DNA from: Ophiura sarsii
Lineage: Eukaryota; Echinodermata; Ophiuroidea; Amphilepidida; Ophiuridae
Assembly: GCA_035610835.1 (NCBI GenBank)
Contig: CM069441.1
Location: 102,793,606-102,857,605 of the forward strand
DNA: 64,000 nucleotides
Direction of reading: 5' to 3'
Part shown: positions 1-13,392 of the stretch, one piece after another
Position numbering within the stretch: position 1 is the first letter of the stretch
Layout of the letters: every line of letters starts with the position of its first letter
The notes under the pieces: model-generated
The model's database searches: none
Told to the model about the DNA's origin: nothing
The model's input: only the letters and a program-made list of their open reading frames with translations
Translations under genes and position numbers: made by a program

Positions 1-1010
1 AGATAATGCCCTCTATAGCACCGACTACTCGATTTATGATTTCGCTGAATAGTTACAGCAGACGTTACTTAGCGAAGAGGGCGTAACCTTGTAACAACCA
101 CGAAAATATCCTCAAGTAGGCTAACTGTCTGGCTTTTAAAGTAAATAAAACAAACTTATTTTTCCAGGTGGTGCAATAATTTCTTAATCTGCATGTATGT
201 ACAAATATTCAGTCACTGTTGGTCCATATTTAATCAGTGTTTAAACAGTTAAAACTGTAACAAATATACTGTATATTCTTTTTTCTTCATAATAACAGGT
301 ATTCAGTTTATCATCATGTAGCATTACATATTTTCTCTCAACCTTGTATATACGTGTACATGCATCTCGCATTAATATAAATATTTATTTTTCATAAAGA
401 TAATTTATTTTGTGATATTGTTGTATATAGAAATCCTGGGTAATTTCTTTGAAAGCCCATCGTAAGTTATAACCTATTTATTTAATATGATTAAATGGAA
501 TGTTTGACATAACAATCGGACAATTTATATTTGTTATCTGTTATTCTGTGTGTGTGTTTCGAATTTTGAAGTCTACTTTTTAGTGAAAAGGTGAGCCCGC
601 TTATACATGTTATAAAACTTGCCACATTTTGCTTATTTTACCAGCTGATTTCTTTCATTGTTCAGATAATGAAGTAAATTAGAAGCACTCTATCGAAATA
701 ACGTTGTCATGGTTTGATGCCCACATCAATGTCACGGGCATCTACAATGTGAACATTTTGTATTCACCCTGTAGTTTTAAATGTTTGTATATTCATGACC
801 GCGTCAGTGGTGTGGATTGATAGGTACCCGCTAAAGATACAGTTGATTTTAGCTGACTTTGTCACATTTTTGGTCATACTCAGCACTTAGACAATAAGTG
901 TATTTTATACAATTAAGTCCTATGAGTTATTAAGTTTACACAGTTAAAGTCCACTTTAGATGGTCTTCAGATCAATAACCCCTTAACTGTTTTTGATTGA
1001 ACCCTTTGTT
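1..1010. repeat. Duplicated block, copy 1 (matches 21903-22910)
   Basis: Near-collinear with 21903-22910, starting at ATGCCCTCTA and including GAAGAGGGCGTAACCTTGTA and CATTTTGTATTCACCCTGTA. No coding frame. Continues beyond the left edge of the window. Confidence 0.85.
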
Positions 1011-2091
1011 AAAGGTAGATGTTCCGATTTTTAAATTGAAGTCTTCTATTCTACATGAAAGGTCATCCTTAAAAAAGTCGCGTCTCAAAGTTTGAGTTGC
1101 ATAGCTCTAATGGTTCTTATTTTAGACGCACAAGATGCTGTGAACTGTACCCATTGAGTAGTAGGCCTACACAAACTACAATGTATATCGGTGGTAACCA
1201 CCATTCGCGGTAATTCGACGTTATTTCACCGATTTAGGCCGTCAAATTTCAGTATGATGATGAGAAAAATACGAGCTTTCATATGACTATGAAAATCTCC
1301 GTATGTTTGAAATAATTCTGTGTTACGAAAATGTGATCGGGTCATCTACCTTTAAATAACATCAATTACAATTATGCACTATGTCGTATGTAAAGCTTTT
1401 ATGCGATGACAACCCTGGTCCGAGTCAGCCCGACCGAGTGACCCATTTTTATAGAAATTGGTGAAAGAAATGCAAATTATGAATTTAAGGGGGCGGTCCA
1501 AATACCATTGGGTCATGGAAGTTTTTGATAACCGAAACAACTGATCACTGATTTTGAAAGCAGGAGGAAACCGGAGAACCCGGAGAAAACCTGCGAGAGC
1601 GTGCATGGATCGTGATAACCAAATACACATAAAGCACGCGGTCATTATACACTACTTGCACGCAATCGCCCAACCACGTCATGCGATGCACAAACCTGCG
1701 TGAAACACATGCCATTATAATGCATCCAACGATTTGCCACACATAAAAATTGCTTTAATAATTGGTGTCTGTCCATCCACTGAACATGCATATTAAAAGT
1801 TAATGTCTCTCTTCTCTAATAACCGGTGCCTGACATGCCTGAGAGCATCTGAGTGATACTAACAGTACCTTCTTTCGGAGTCAAACAACCAAAGTTGTTG
1901 TGCGGATGTACGATGATTTCTGCTATGATGGTTGTGAATTCCAGTATTGTGCGATAAAAATATGCCTAAATGTATTTGAGGCAGTCATCGTTTGTCGAAA
2001 TCTAGTTATAGGCGTTGTTGTGGAGCTACTGCGTTTGATGTTGGGTGGACTGTAGCGTCCGATCATCCTAGATTTAATAATTTAGATCCTC
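1011..2091. other. No gene seen
   Basis: AT-rich intergenic sequence. The short frames on the minus strand around 1379-1742 overlap each other, lack homology I recognise and have no splice context. Confidence 0.5.
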
Positions 2092-2228
2092 GGTTTATCC
2101 CAATCATGAAGCTAGCATGTCCCATCTCTGACTGCCCCAATCCGTCCATCGAGCCAGCCTGTCTGGCTAAATCTTTGGTTTATCCCAATCATGAAGCTAG
2201 CATGCCCCATCTCTGACTGCCCCAATCC
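2092..2228. repeat. 85-bp tandem duplication
   Basis: GGTTTATCCCAATCATGAAG recurs at 2092 and 2177, followed by CTAGCATG and CATCTCTGACTGCCCCAATC in both copies; the second copy is partial. Confidence 0.8.
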
Positions 2229-4383
2229 AGTGTCCAACTATCTAGGCTATACCAATGAATGGCTATACACAGGCCGGCAGCCCAGAAGGTTTAATCAGCT
2301 GAGAAGGTACAAAGGGTTTGATGATCAGATTAGTTAAGTTGGGCGCCAAGAGTCAATAATTTATGTTGCTGCCGTGCTGTGTCGCAGCCTCTACGGGTAG
2401 CCGCTATCGAAGGTCAAAGGTCATATACGAATCAAAATGTAATTATGGTCTGATTATATTGAAATGCATATCAAACTCTTCCTGAGACCATAAGGAGCCA
2501 AAAATGTAATGGTTGATTTTCCACCCGGTGCTTAGTTTCCGAGATGTAGGGCAAAATAGGTCAAAGGTCAAATTGTACCTCAAATTCTTTGTATAGCGGT
2601 CAAATTCTTAAAAAGCTCCGATTTAAATGAACATGGTCTCAAATTGCTCAGATGGATGCCACGAGCCATAAAAAGAATAGTTTGCCATATCTACAAGTTA
2701 AGCATCTATTAGTTTCATTAGCTCAAAGATCAGGACGCTAAACCGCTAATGTGTGTAGAGTCCCATCAGTCGCCCGGTCATCCGGGTACTCTGTCATTTG
2801 CCGATCGACGTTGACAACAAAGCAAAACATCATCAGTTGTATTTTACAATACGCTCTACGCAACCATACTAACATCGTTCCTAACTCCTACCTAGGCTAG
2901 TAGTTAGTATGTGATCGCGTGAGGTCGTGTAAGCGACTGTTGTTAATGAATGGACGCACGTCACATGGGATTAACCTCTGCGTAAAGTACGCGAGCGAGG
3001 TCAACCTCAACCCAAAAAACCGGTGGCGCGCAATCCGTAAGCTCGACCTCACGGCTCTGGTTGGTTAGCGGCATTTTGTGAGTTTTCAAGTATGCGCGCA
3101 CAGCTGATCGAAGTGCGCCCGTAGAGCGGCGAATGTCGGACTGTGGCCTGGAGAATATGTGCCGTAGGTCCATTGAAAGTTAACATTTAGCAAACGGCAT
3201 GTGACGTCATTCTGGGCCGACCTAGAGTTTATTCCATCATCTGATTTTATACCTTCCTATCACCAGACAAGTACTCCAAACAATTCATGACACTAACAGT
3301 CCCAGACTTTGTTATGTTGCAAATAAGCTTATTCCAAATTCGCTTCAGCACTCTTGTCAGCCGTAGCGATAACATCAACTTTTGAATATCTAATCACTTT
3401 TCACATTCAGGAAGAATAGATGTACCAAAACAGTTCAGATAGCAAACACAATTCTATTACGCTTCGACAAGCAAGCCATTTTGTTTTTAATGTTGCCGTT
3501 GTCTTTCTCAGTTTTCGTCATATGACGTCAACTGATAACTGTTGATACTTATCATACCGTTGAAAAATTGGTAAAAAACCCACCAAAACCAAGGCAAATA
3601 CTTCAAAAGGTGTATATCGTTTTTGTTTAGTGAATTTGTTAGAAAACGGTCCATTTTTATAACATGCCAAATTTAAAATGATATATGCACCTGGGAAAGT
3701 ATGATGCCAAAGGCATATATTTTGCACGTAAATTCAATTTTAAAAAATCAGAAAAGCGACCAAAGTATGACGTCGTAACCATTGCTTCGTGACGCTTCGT
3801 GACTTCGTGACCCCCCCCCCCCCCCCCCCCACCCCTCCCCCTATATATATATTTCTCTATAATGAAGTTTGACTATCAGCGATAACTTTACTAAATCGCA
3901 ATGGAAATCTGCCTTCCAATTATTTAAGGAGTTTTCAACATATTTTTTGATTTTCATCATAAAAAAGAATTCCTTACTATCGTGTTTACTTGTGTTCAGT
4001 TGCGATCGTATCTATTTACGAATCAAAATACACTCGGAAAAAAAAAAATCTGGGTTGAACCCCGACAGTTTGTTAACAATGATTTAAGTAATTAGGAAGC
4101 GTCTTGCTGCTCTGTAACTTGCAAGGTATTTTAGTTTCATGTTTATAAATCTAATTTGATAAACAAAATAGCATTTAAAGGAAAACTCAAAGAAAGAAGG
4201 CGTTCCATGAAAAAGGTCGAATAATATACCTTTCTTTGATGACGAGAATTATTTCATGTGTACTCTTACTACTCTAAATTGTATGACAATTCCATTAGTT
4301 TCTGAAAAGTATCTTTTGAAAAGCAAAAAGGCGCGACATAGGCTACGTAAAAGTGTATGAATTCATAAAAATACAAATACGTC
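2229..4383. other. Intergenic; one dispersed repeat and a C tract
   Basis: About 2440-2620 matches the reverse complement of 14085-14225 (shared CCTGAGAYCATAAGGAG and AGGGCAAAAWAGGTCAAA-like words). A 20-base C run lies at about 3811-3830. No gene seen in the remainder. Confidence 0.5.
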
Positions 4384-4616
4384 GATCCCATCAACAATCA
4401 TTGACAGTTCTGTGGTTGTGGTTTGGTCATTTTAGGTTTAGTCATGTTGACACATTCATCAGCACATTTTATCCAAATAATAAAAGTAATCCCGAGAACA
4501 CTTTTGAATATGATAGTCATAATCCCTGTTACACCACATTCCTTATCCTAATGCCAAGTTTGCCTGAATGACAAGATCACAACCACAGAACTGTCAAATG
4601 ATTGTTGATTGGGATC
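4384..4616. mobile_element. Foldback element with 37-39 bp inverted ends
   Basis: Left end GATCCCATCAACAATCATTG and right end, reversed, agree over 37-39 bp with two small gaps. Interior words such as CACCACATTCCTTATC are shared with 11215-11640, so these belong to one repeat family. Confidence 0.7.
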
Positions 4617-6258
4617 AGACACTGATTATTAACAATATTATGTTTTTATTTCTTGGAATATTCCTGTCAGATTTAGCCCTTGATTAGTTTATGATAATAT
4701 CTGTACAGGTGTATGTGTTTTTTTATAATAAATGTCCTGCGTATTTTTTTTATCACAGCACACTGCCTCAGCCGTGTTTTTACGAATATGAGTCTTCTGT
4801 TATGTTTTAACTAGGCTAACATGGGTTTTTTAATTCTTTAATCTCTACCTTATTTTTTCACTCTTCTATTAACTAAGCATTTTAAAGAATGGCAGATAGT
4901 ATTTAAGTTGGGTATATAATAGGTGAGAGGAAGAAACCTTTGTTTCGGGGAAAATGAGTTTGCCATATACTGCAAAAATGCTAAAATGCTAATTGTACGC
5001 GATTTCTTTATGCTGTGTGCTATTGGAAGCAGTCATTTATGTGTGGATAAATATTTCCTTGAGCATGTTAGTCCTACACACATGACACACACAACTGCAC
5101 ACCCCCATGACTGCTGTTCACGTTTGAGTTCAATATTAAGCAATGAAATCACATAGCAAACTTGATTTAGTCATTCTTTATGAAAGAGGGGTCAAATTAC
5201 GGGGAAGGAATTCGCGCTTTTAATGTATGGTCACACGTTATGAACTCGCCTCCCAATAGGGTGGTGCCGTTACATTTTTTAGTTTTATGCTGTCATTTTC
5301 CTCAAATATTTTCAAAACCACAAATGCTATCTCAACAAATTTGGTATCATTTTAAAGCCCTAATAACAAGCTATCTGCCTGCGAAATGGCATTCGAAAAG
5401 CTAATACAGAAGGGGAGATACAGTTTGATGTTTGGAGACCAGGGTGGTGCTGGAAGGGGTGCCGCTGGAAGGGGTGCCGCCTGTACAAACTCAATGGGGA
5501 TAATCCAATCATGGCGATAATCTTTGTTCTTTTTACAATAACTAGTTATCTCCTAGTGTTACAAACACCATTCTGGTCCCATTTTAAAGGATATTTAGTA
5601 GTCTTTAAGTATGTGGTTCAACAGACTTGTCAAATATTTGTAACAACTAATTAATTATGGATAAGACCATGATCATCAGCTTTCTTCCTATTCGCTACAC
5701 AGTCAAGATGAATAATCAGCCTCAATTTACCGGATTTATAAAAATGACTATAACAGAAAAAGTTTTAAACCTATGATAGCAAAAGTATACATTTTTGCAA
5801 AGCTTGTAACTAGAGGAATTCAGAAATGCAGTTTATATCAGGGAAGGGTTCATCCTTAAACAAATAATTCTGAAAATTCTGAAAATATATAAAATAAAAA
5901 TTGGAGATATTCACTAGCCGGTATAATTACCATACCGACGTAGTAACTTTGACAATTATATATCATCTAATGGGTAATTTCCTGAGGAATTCAAATATGT
6001 AAAGTAAATAATGATAGGGGTAGGTATAAAAAATATTTGGATCTCAAATTAAAAATTAAAAAACTCTGATATTTTCCCGAACATTTCCGATCATACCATT
6101 TTAGTTCTTGGTCGTACTATGATTTTAATGGCATATTTGGTTTCCTCATGCAATTTCCCTTCAGAAAATGTATACTTTTACTACCTCAGGGGGTATACAA
6201 GCAAATATAAATGTGTAAAGTTAAAATCATGTCCCGAAAGCCAAAATCAGTGTGTAAG
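4617..6258. other. No gene seen
   Basis: AT-rich intergenic sequence with one small tandem repeat (GCTGGAAGGGGTGCC twice near 5450-5480). The open frames here are short and not supported. Confidence 0.45.
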
Positions 6259-6551
6259 GGACGCACCATTAGATTTTCAGGGGGGGGGGGGGGTAGGAAG
6301 TTTTCGGAAGAAAAAAAATTCCCCCTCTATGCAGGCCAAAAAAAAAAAAATCACCCCCTGATGAGTAAAAAAAAAAAAAAAAAAATTCTACCCCCACCCA
6401 ACACAATATGAATGGATACATTAAAAAAAAAAATTCCCCGCCTTCGGCGGCGCAAAAAAAAAAAATTCACCCCTTGCGGCGGCCACAAAAAAAAAAATTC
6501 TCCCCCGAACCCAACTTCCTACCCCCCCCCTGAAAATCAAATGGTGCGTCC
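6259..6551. mobile_element. TIR element with A-rich/C-rich core
   Basis: Ends GGACGCACCATTAGATTTTC and, reversed, GGACGCACCATTTGATTTTC, each followed by a long G run. The core repeats A runs followed by TTCYCCCC. No clear target duplication. Confidence 0.75.
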
Positions 6552-7310
6552 ATAACGCGAAAGGAGGCGAGCTTAAAGACCCAGGCATCTACTACACACA
6601 ATGTAACCCCCTCGTAAGAAAGTGTCGTTCAGTCACTATCAGATTGGCAATCTGACAAATTGTGCCGATGGTGGCAGGCTAGACACTAGTCAGCCAATCA
6701 TATACCCCGAAAATGGTAGACGCCCACCTCACATCCATCCAAGGTTGACAATTATTTTCATCGCTGTGCTGGCCAATCACATACATTATACCATAAACCA
6801 GACCTGCAGGGTAACTTAACACCAATGGAATTGTAGTAGGCATGGCGACCTTCCTCCAGTAAACCACAGAAAGCAAAGGTTTTGTTTGTCTGGATGTTAT
6901 GTTGCTGGCTCAGGTTGGAGCTAATGTATTTTTAGCTCAAATCAATCTAGTAAACTGGCCTATACATAATATTATAATACTGCTGCTGCTGTATTGAACA
7001 CTGATTTAATACCTATGCTTTACATGGTTGGTTGTTCATGAAACTTGGCTGTTGAACTTATTTTTCAATTTTGGTTTTAATTTATTTTCCCAAAACAGCA
7101 AGTGGTTCCATTTCCCAAATTTAATTATATAAATAACTTATGAAACCCTTTTTTACGTATTTTGTAAACAATCAGAGTTTTCAAATTGAAATGGCGTGGC
7201 TTCTAAAAAAAACATGAATTGGGGTTTGAATGGTATGTAAAATATTGGGGTAAAATAGGGTCTAATGAAAATCTGTGGTCTATGGAGTTGGTAGGCATAA
7301 AGTAGTTTTA

Positions 7311-7630
7311 GGCTAATGAAAGTTGATGTCGAGTTTCCCGTTACCCGCCCGCGTCACCTTTTTTTTCACCCGCATCAAATTTCAAGATCTTCAAAAAAAA
7401 TCATTATTGGCAAAATTGTGAATTTTTTTGTACAAAATTTGTAAATTTTTTGAACATTTTGTAATATTTTGAATTTTTTTTTTAAATTTTGATTTTTTTT
7501 TTGTTGGGCAAAATGGTGGGAATTTGTGTCAATAATAAAATCTGATCAAATAATGAATAATGAAAAAGTCGCCTCATCACTCAGAAGGAAAAAAAAGTAA
7601 CGGGAAACTCGACATCAATTTTTATTAGCC
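7311..7630. mobile_element. 320-bp TIR element, TTA flanks (PIF/Harbinger-like)
   Basis: About 34-bp inverted ends beginning GGCTAAT and containing TTGATGTCGAGTTTCCCGTT. Flanked by TTA at 7308-7310 and 7631-7633. AT-rich core, no coding capacity. The CCGTTACCCGCCCGCG motif resembles a degraded copy near 61369. Confidence 0.8.
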
Positions 7631-9000
7631 TTATAAGTCGTGCCTTTAAATAATAGTTTCATTAGTGGACAGGTCATTTACCTACTAAACATTTACCAGT
7701 GCTGAAATGTTATTTGCCTATCTACATTGCATGTTTTGATATTATGTGAAAATAATCTAAATTTTGTTAAACGATATAAATTATAATTGAGTTATCTAGG
7801 TGGTTGTGTCTCTGTTGTGGTTTTGTATACATTTGTTGGGTTTTGTTTCTTCTTTGAGTCGACCTATTTCTTCCATTGGTACCATTGTTCAACATGATGA
7901 ACAATTTACTATTTTAGTATTTTGTCATGAAAAAATACATCTACCTAGTTCTTCTGCAGCATGTACGTTTACCATAATTGAGAATTTCTAAATAATCTAA
8001 AGTCTAAATAATAATATCATAGTCATAACATTATTGAGTATTTAGCATTTGCAGTAGTGTGACTAGGGCGGTCTTCAATTTATTTTTATTTGTTTGGGGT
8101 GGTGGGGGACTTGACTTGAGGAGGGACGTGACAGTTTCTCATTTTATCTAGGGTGGCCGAGTCTTCCAGCAGTGGGGGTGGGGGCTCTAATAACGGCCCT
8201 GGGCAGTTACAAACAACAAGAAAAGGAATAGTGGTTTCGAAGCTTCCGAATTAGGAATGAGGTCATGAAGTACATCGTTATATTTTCGAAACAAATTCCA
8301 TGAAAATGTGCAACTTTTAATTTTTGAAAAAAAAACAAGATTTGGCCTGAATTAATGTTTCCTATCAAATTGTGTGAAGTTTGGTGTTCTTTTGATAAGT
8401 GTGCTACCTTATGCTACCTTATTCCGTTTCGGAATGGATATCGTTTCTCAAACGATGGCCTGTACTTCACCCAAGTATTAAAGCCGGTGGACCAGCAGAA
8501 TCATATTTTGTGTACTGAGCGCAATGCCAAAAATGTCACTAGGAAGTGCTCTTTGAACGATCGTTCAACGACAGTCCTGATCTGTCCATACGTAGCATGG
8601 TTTAACATAACCCACATAGCATGTATGGAGACAAATTATTCTAAAATGTGCGATGGAATTCCAAGATTTGGCCACATAAAAAGTTGACTTGCCCTTTATG
8701 GGTCTTATGAGTCTTTTAAAAAAAATTTAAACAGGCAGATACTTCACAAAAATTATGTGGGTTACGTTTTTTTATTAATTTTTTTAATGCGATGGCAGGG
8801 GGAGTCTGAGAGGGGACGTGCCCTCCTGAGAATTGAGATAATTTTGAAAATATGCAACGAAAATTGTGCAATTTGGTGCATACTTTTACCCAAATTTTGA
8901 CGAATATGTTTTCAAAAACAATCAAACGAGATGTGTATAATGGGCGACTATTCCAAGACAAATTAGATCAACGTCAACGGCTATCAACCGACAGCGCCAA
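7631..9000. other. No gene seen
   Basis: A 110-codon frame at 8355-8687 contains eight or so cysteines but no signal peptide, domain or splice context I recognise; not called as a gene. Confidence 0.4.
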
Positions 9001-9038
9001 TCTGAACCCACACGACTCCAATAATATTGACTGCCCCC

Positions 9039-9075
<37 letters not shown>

Positions 9076-9760
9076 GCTATGCCACTGGGTAGAGGCCATC
9101 CGTGCCATTCCCAATCCGGCGTAAAAAGATGAAAAATAGAGCTCGATGATAACCGAGAGTGCCAATCTCACGAACCTTGTGCCGTAAACTTGACATTTAG
9201 TAAACTTGACATTTAAGAATGGGGGCGCGGGGGGGGGGGGGGGGGGGGGGCGCGTCATGCCGGCTTGAAAAATTGACAAATAGAGCTCGATGATAACCAA
9301 TAGTGCCCAGTCTCAAAGATTAAACATCATCCTTGCTATTGTAACAGCTCTTTGCATTGGTAATCATCTACTGGTCGTAGACCTGTTTTTTCAGTCGCAC
9401 GGTTAGGTTATTCCCAAAAGTGTGGGGGGGGGGGGACGTGGACGTGTCCCCATCCCCACTCCCCTTCCCCCCTGTCCGTGACGTTCATGGTATAGCGACC
9501 CAGTGATTTCGTGCCATGGGGGAAACTTGCTACCCGGTTGGTACGGCACTTTCAATTCGTACGAACTTGTTGTCATCAACACGAAATTATATCCCCCTCT
9601 TACCCCCCCCCCCCCCTCTTACCCCCCTCTTGCCTCCCCCTTGCCCCCCCCCCCTCTTTTTTCCTCTCCCTATTTTTTTTTTATTTTCATCTAAGGACCC
9701 GGGGGGCTTGAGCCCCAAAGCCCCCCCCCCCCCCTCCCTGGGCATGCTCCTGAAATGTGT
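9000..9760. repeat. Low-complexity stretch with long C and G runs
   Basis: C runs at 9040-9073, 9605-9660 and 9721-9734; G runs at 9229-9250 and 9424-9434. The word TAGAGCTCGATGATAACC occurs twice (about 9137 and 9280). Proline-rich frames here are artefacts of the C runs. Confidence 0.7.
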
Positions 9761-10223
9761 CAAACTTTTGCTTCAGATAATCATTATCAGTATAGCTTGG
9801 TTAAAGAAATACTGGCTTGAATTTGGATTTCCCTACCCACAACAGTAAAAACAAGATATTTAAAAAAAATGGTCAAAGTTGGAGAAAGAAATTAACAGCT
9901 ATTTTCTTTTACTTTTCATGCATCCAGAAAATGTCACATAATAATCTTGGATTGTTTTTACATAAAGTTCACTCTATACACTGAATCAATAAATATGTCT
10001 GATTTTTCTTTATACATTTAATTAATAATAAATGGTACATTATCCATACACCGATCAGTATAGAAAGTATATAAAAGTATAGGGCACATGACCATATCTC
10101 AGATTTTCCGTACCAAATTGTTGATTTTGAAGTAGCTAATGTATATATATATGCACCTGTTCAGGAACCTTTTGTGTTTGTGTATTCTGTAATCGCATAT
10201 CGTATACTGAGGGTACATTGTTA

Positions 10224-10993
10224 ACACTTTCCACGCGGCAGGCGTCTGCAGACAACATTCCAAAATGTCTCAATCTGTTTAAAAATGTTAAATTTCATGA
10301 CCATATTTGGAATCACGCATTGAAATAAGTACAAACATGCCTCGTATTGGTTCAGTAATCTTAAGGTTTCTGAAAATCTTTTTTTTATATGGTAAAACCA
10401 ATAGCCGCGTGGAAAGTGTTCAGTGGCGTATCTGGGGTCTTTTTCAGGGGGGGGGGGGAGGGTATTTTTCCCCGGTGAACATCAGTTCGGCCCTATTAAG
10501 TACAAAAATTGCGCAAGATTGGTTGTTTATTCCAGATAATGATGTTGCGTCCTAAAGTTCATGCGCGCGTAATGTTAACAACATGTCTACACGAATCTGG
10601 CCAATATTAAGGTACATTTTTCTTTCAAACGGGCTTCTATAATGATATTTCAGAACAAATGCGCGCGTAGCGCGAGAAAATTTGCCATTTTATACTAAAT
10701 TGCCCATCATCAAACCGGGCAAGGGACAAAGTTGTCATTTAGATGGGAATTAAGTAAATCCCTTAGATTTTCGTTTTCCTTTTCCCTTTTCCTTCACTCT
10801 TTCTCTTCCTCCCCATCCTTTCTTTCCCTTTCCTTTCCCCTTTTCCTCTCTTCCCTCTCTTATTCCCTTCTCTTCGATTTTTTTTAGCCCGGTAGTTTGA
10901 GATGGCCTTCCCGGTCAAATCTGTCTGGGGGGCAGCCCCCCCCCCCCCCCCCCCCTCCTTGACCCCTTGGGAGATACGCTACTGAAAGTGTTA
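10224..10993. mobile_element. TA-flanked MITE disrupted by a hAT-like insertion
   Basis: Outer element has inverted ends ACACTTTCCACGCGGC / GCCGCGTGGAAAGTGT next to TA dinucleotides. A second, uninterrupted family member is at 21460-21670. The outer right end is split by the element at 10421-10984. Confidence 0.75.
10421..10984. mobile_element. 564-bp nonautonomous hAT-like element
   Basis: Ends CAGTGGCGTATCT and AGATACGCTACTG, flanked by an exact 8-bp duplication AAAGTGTT (10413-10420 and 10985-10992). CAG...CTG termini with 8-bp duplications are the hAT pattern. The interior has a long pyrimidine tract (about 10770-10880) and G/C runs; no transposase. Confidence 0.85.
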
Positions 10994-11214
10994 CGGATTA
11001 TTTTCCCAAATTATTTGTCAAAAAGTTTGTTAACCTATAGACCATGTTATGTTTTGAGTTGCACCGCATAATTCAAAGAATAGATCTATGGATGTGTGTG
11101 AGTCCACTTATTCTGGGTGAAAAATCGTGACATCATGTAACAAGTTAAACCATGGTTAAACCAATCTCAACGCGATGTCAACAAGTCAATGATAGCGCGT
11201 CAGTCTCAACAAGT

Positions 11215-11640
11215 GACAAAATCCAAACAGCAATGAATTGCTTGTTCATGAAATTAATCAATTTGTCATATTACCACATCATTAACATTGACATGACATA
11301 TTCCCGGGAACACTGTCTAATAATTGTGATAATCATATCCCCCCGTTAAACCACATTCCTTATCATAGTTAGGTATGATTACTATTATTATGTGTCATAC
11401 AGCCACAGCAGACATAGACAAATCCAAACAGTAATGAATTGCTTGTTTATTAAATAATAAATGTTGTCATATTTAATCATCGGCACAGATAATATTCAAA
11501 CCATAACATATTCCCGGGAACGCTCTCTAGTGATGATTTTGATAATCATATCCCCAGTTAGACCGCATTCCTTATCGAAGTCAAGTACGATTACTGTAGG
11601 CCTATGTGTAATTCACCCACAGAGCACTGTTTATACATGC
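11215..11640. repeat. ~202-bp tandem duplication of a dispersed repeat
   Basis: Units start at GACAAAATCCAAACAG (11215) and GACAAATCCAAACAG (11417); both contain ATATTCCCGGGAAC and CGCATTCCTTATC/CACATTCCTTATC. Related to 4384-4616. Confidence 0.75.
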
Positions 11641-13392
11641 ACATGTTTTCATTTTAGTTTTTCTTGGAATATTTCTGTTATATTTAGTTATTGTCAGTGG
11701 CGGCGGCACCAGCCTCCATTTTTGAGGGGCAAGAATGTTATGCTAAAATTGTCAACATTTGGTCTAGATTAACCAAATTAAGTACGAAAATGTGCGCACA
11801 GCGCGGAAAACACCCATTCATATCATGGAGGAATTGTACTTCCATGTTCATATCTACCCACTTGTGGCACTGTGGGATAGGCCTATCCCCAAATATCTGT
11901 CGATACGACATATCGGTGTCAAATCAACTAGTTGGAGTTTTGAATGCGCGCTGGTGTAAACAAATTACTATCAAAACCTTACGTCTGTTATAAACGTTTG
12001 TGTATCGCGATATCACACGCACGTTGGAATGAAAATGTATGTATAACTCTGCATAACATATTTGAGGGTAATGTTTCTGATAGAGAACCCTGCATTGAGC
12101 AAAAAATGAAGAGTTTGTTGTTGGTAAGCAAGTCTGTTTTTAAGTTCAAACATTGAAACGAAAGTTGATTATTCAGTTTTCGAGGAACTCAATTAAAAAA
12201 ATTGTTTGACATCCGTCGAGCTCAATGCTTAAATATTACTACTATTGGAACCCACCAAAAACCTCATAGCTAGCACGGTCATTTGACATGTGGTCAATAA
12301 GACCGGATTTCGGAAGACATTCGGAAGACATTCGGAAGACATTGGGGGAAACCGGATGTTATTTTCTTGTACCAACCAGATAGCTCCAGATATGACATCA
12401 TCAAACAAACACACCTCAGAATCACCAAGAAGTCATTGCTACCGACACCGGTTGAAGGACACAACTTTAATATCGCACTGTGGTATAAAGAGGATATACA
12501 GAACTACTTCGTCACTTTGTCCTCATTTGAACTTTGTTTATTTGTTTGTTTGTTGTTTTTTGTTTTGTTTACACGCTCGATCTGTGTAAACATAAACACC
12601 CTCGTGTTCTGATAGGATAAGGGACAAGACTCACGCAATAAGCTTGAATCAGGCTAATTGTTGTACCTGTTTTTCGAGAAAAATATTTTAAAGTGTAATG
12701 TTGTCAAATTATTACACGTTTAGGTATATGATAGAGTCAACATAAACCTGGTGCGGATAAAGCCCCCCCCCCCCAAAAAAAAAGGGAAAAAAGAAAAAAG
12801 GGGGAAACGATAAAGTGAGGGGGAAGGAAAAGAAAAATAAAAAAATAAAAAGGGAAAGGAAAGAGAAAGGAAGAAGAGAAGTTACTTTTTCGATGGCTGT
12901 TTATGAAATCAAATAGCTACACAACAATAACTGACATAACCCAAGTTCCACTTATCCCACAGATAACCTACACCACCCACACAAAAATTTCCAACCAGGT
13001 GCTTACATGTTAGCTAATATAAAATCAATAATCGGTACCAAAATTATAATATGTGCATTAAGTGAGCAAATCTTGTCTTCGTAATTTGATACCGTTCTAT
13101 AGAAATTTAACATAAAACCGTGGGTTAGAAACTTTATGTGTTAGATGTATTATATACGGGTGTGGCTAACATATACATGTACATGTATTTCTAACCAAGC
13201 ATAATGCATACGCTCTAGTGAAATATTATTATGTCGTAATTTCTACTTCCAGGTACATGTAGTTGGTTTCAGGAAGTAACCTCCACCTTCTAATACATGG
13301 TACAGATAGGCATAACTTGGCCAAACATATGAAAAAAGTTGAATCCCAACTAATACATACATATGAGTTATATTCAGAAATAGGGTCTTTAA
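11641..13392. other. No gene seen; purine-rich tract
   Basis: Contains a triple 12-bp repeat ATTCGGAAGAC near 12307-12342 and an A/G-rich tract at about 12768-12880. Otherwise unremarkable AT-rich DNA. Confidence 0.45.

Noticed and set aside
8355..8687. 110-codon cysteine-containing frame
   Set aside because: No signal peptide, homology, splice context or partner exons that I recognise.
8852..9848. Proline-rich frames
   Set aside because: Produced by long C or G runs in low-complexity DNA.
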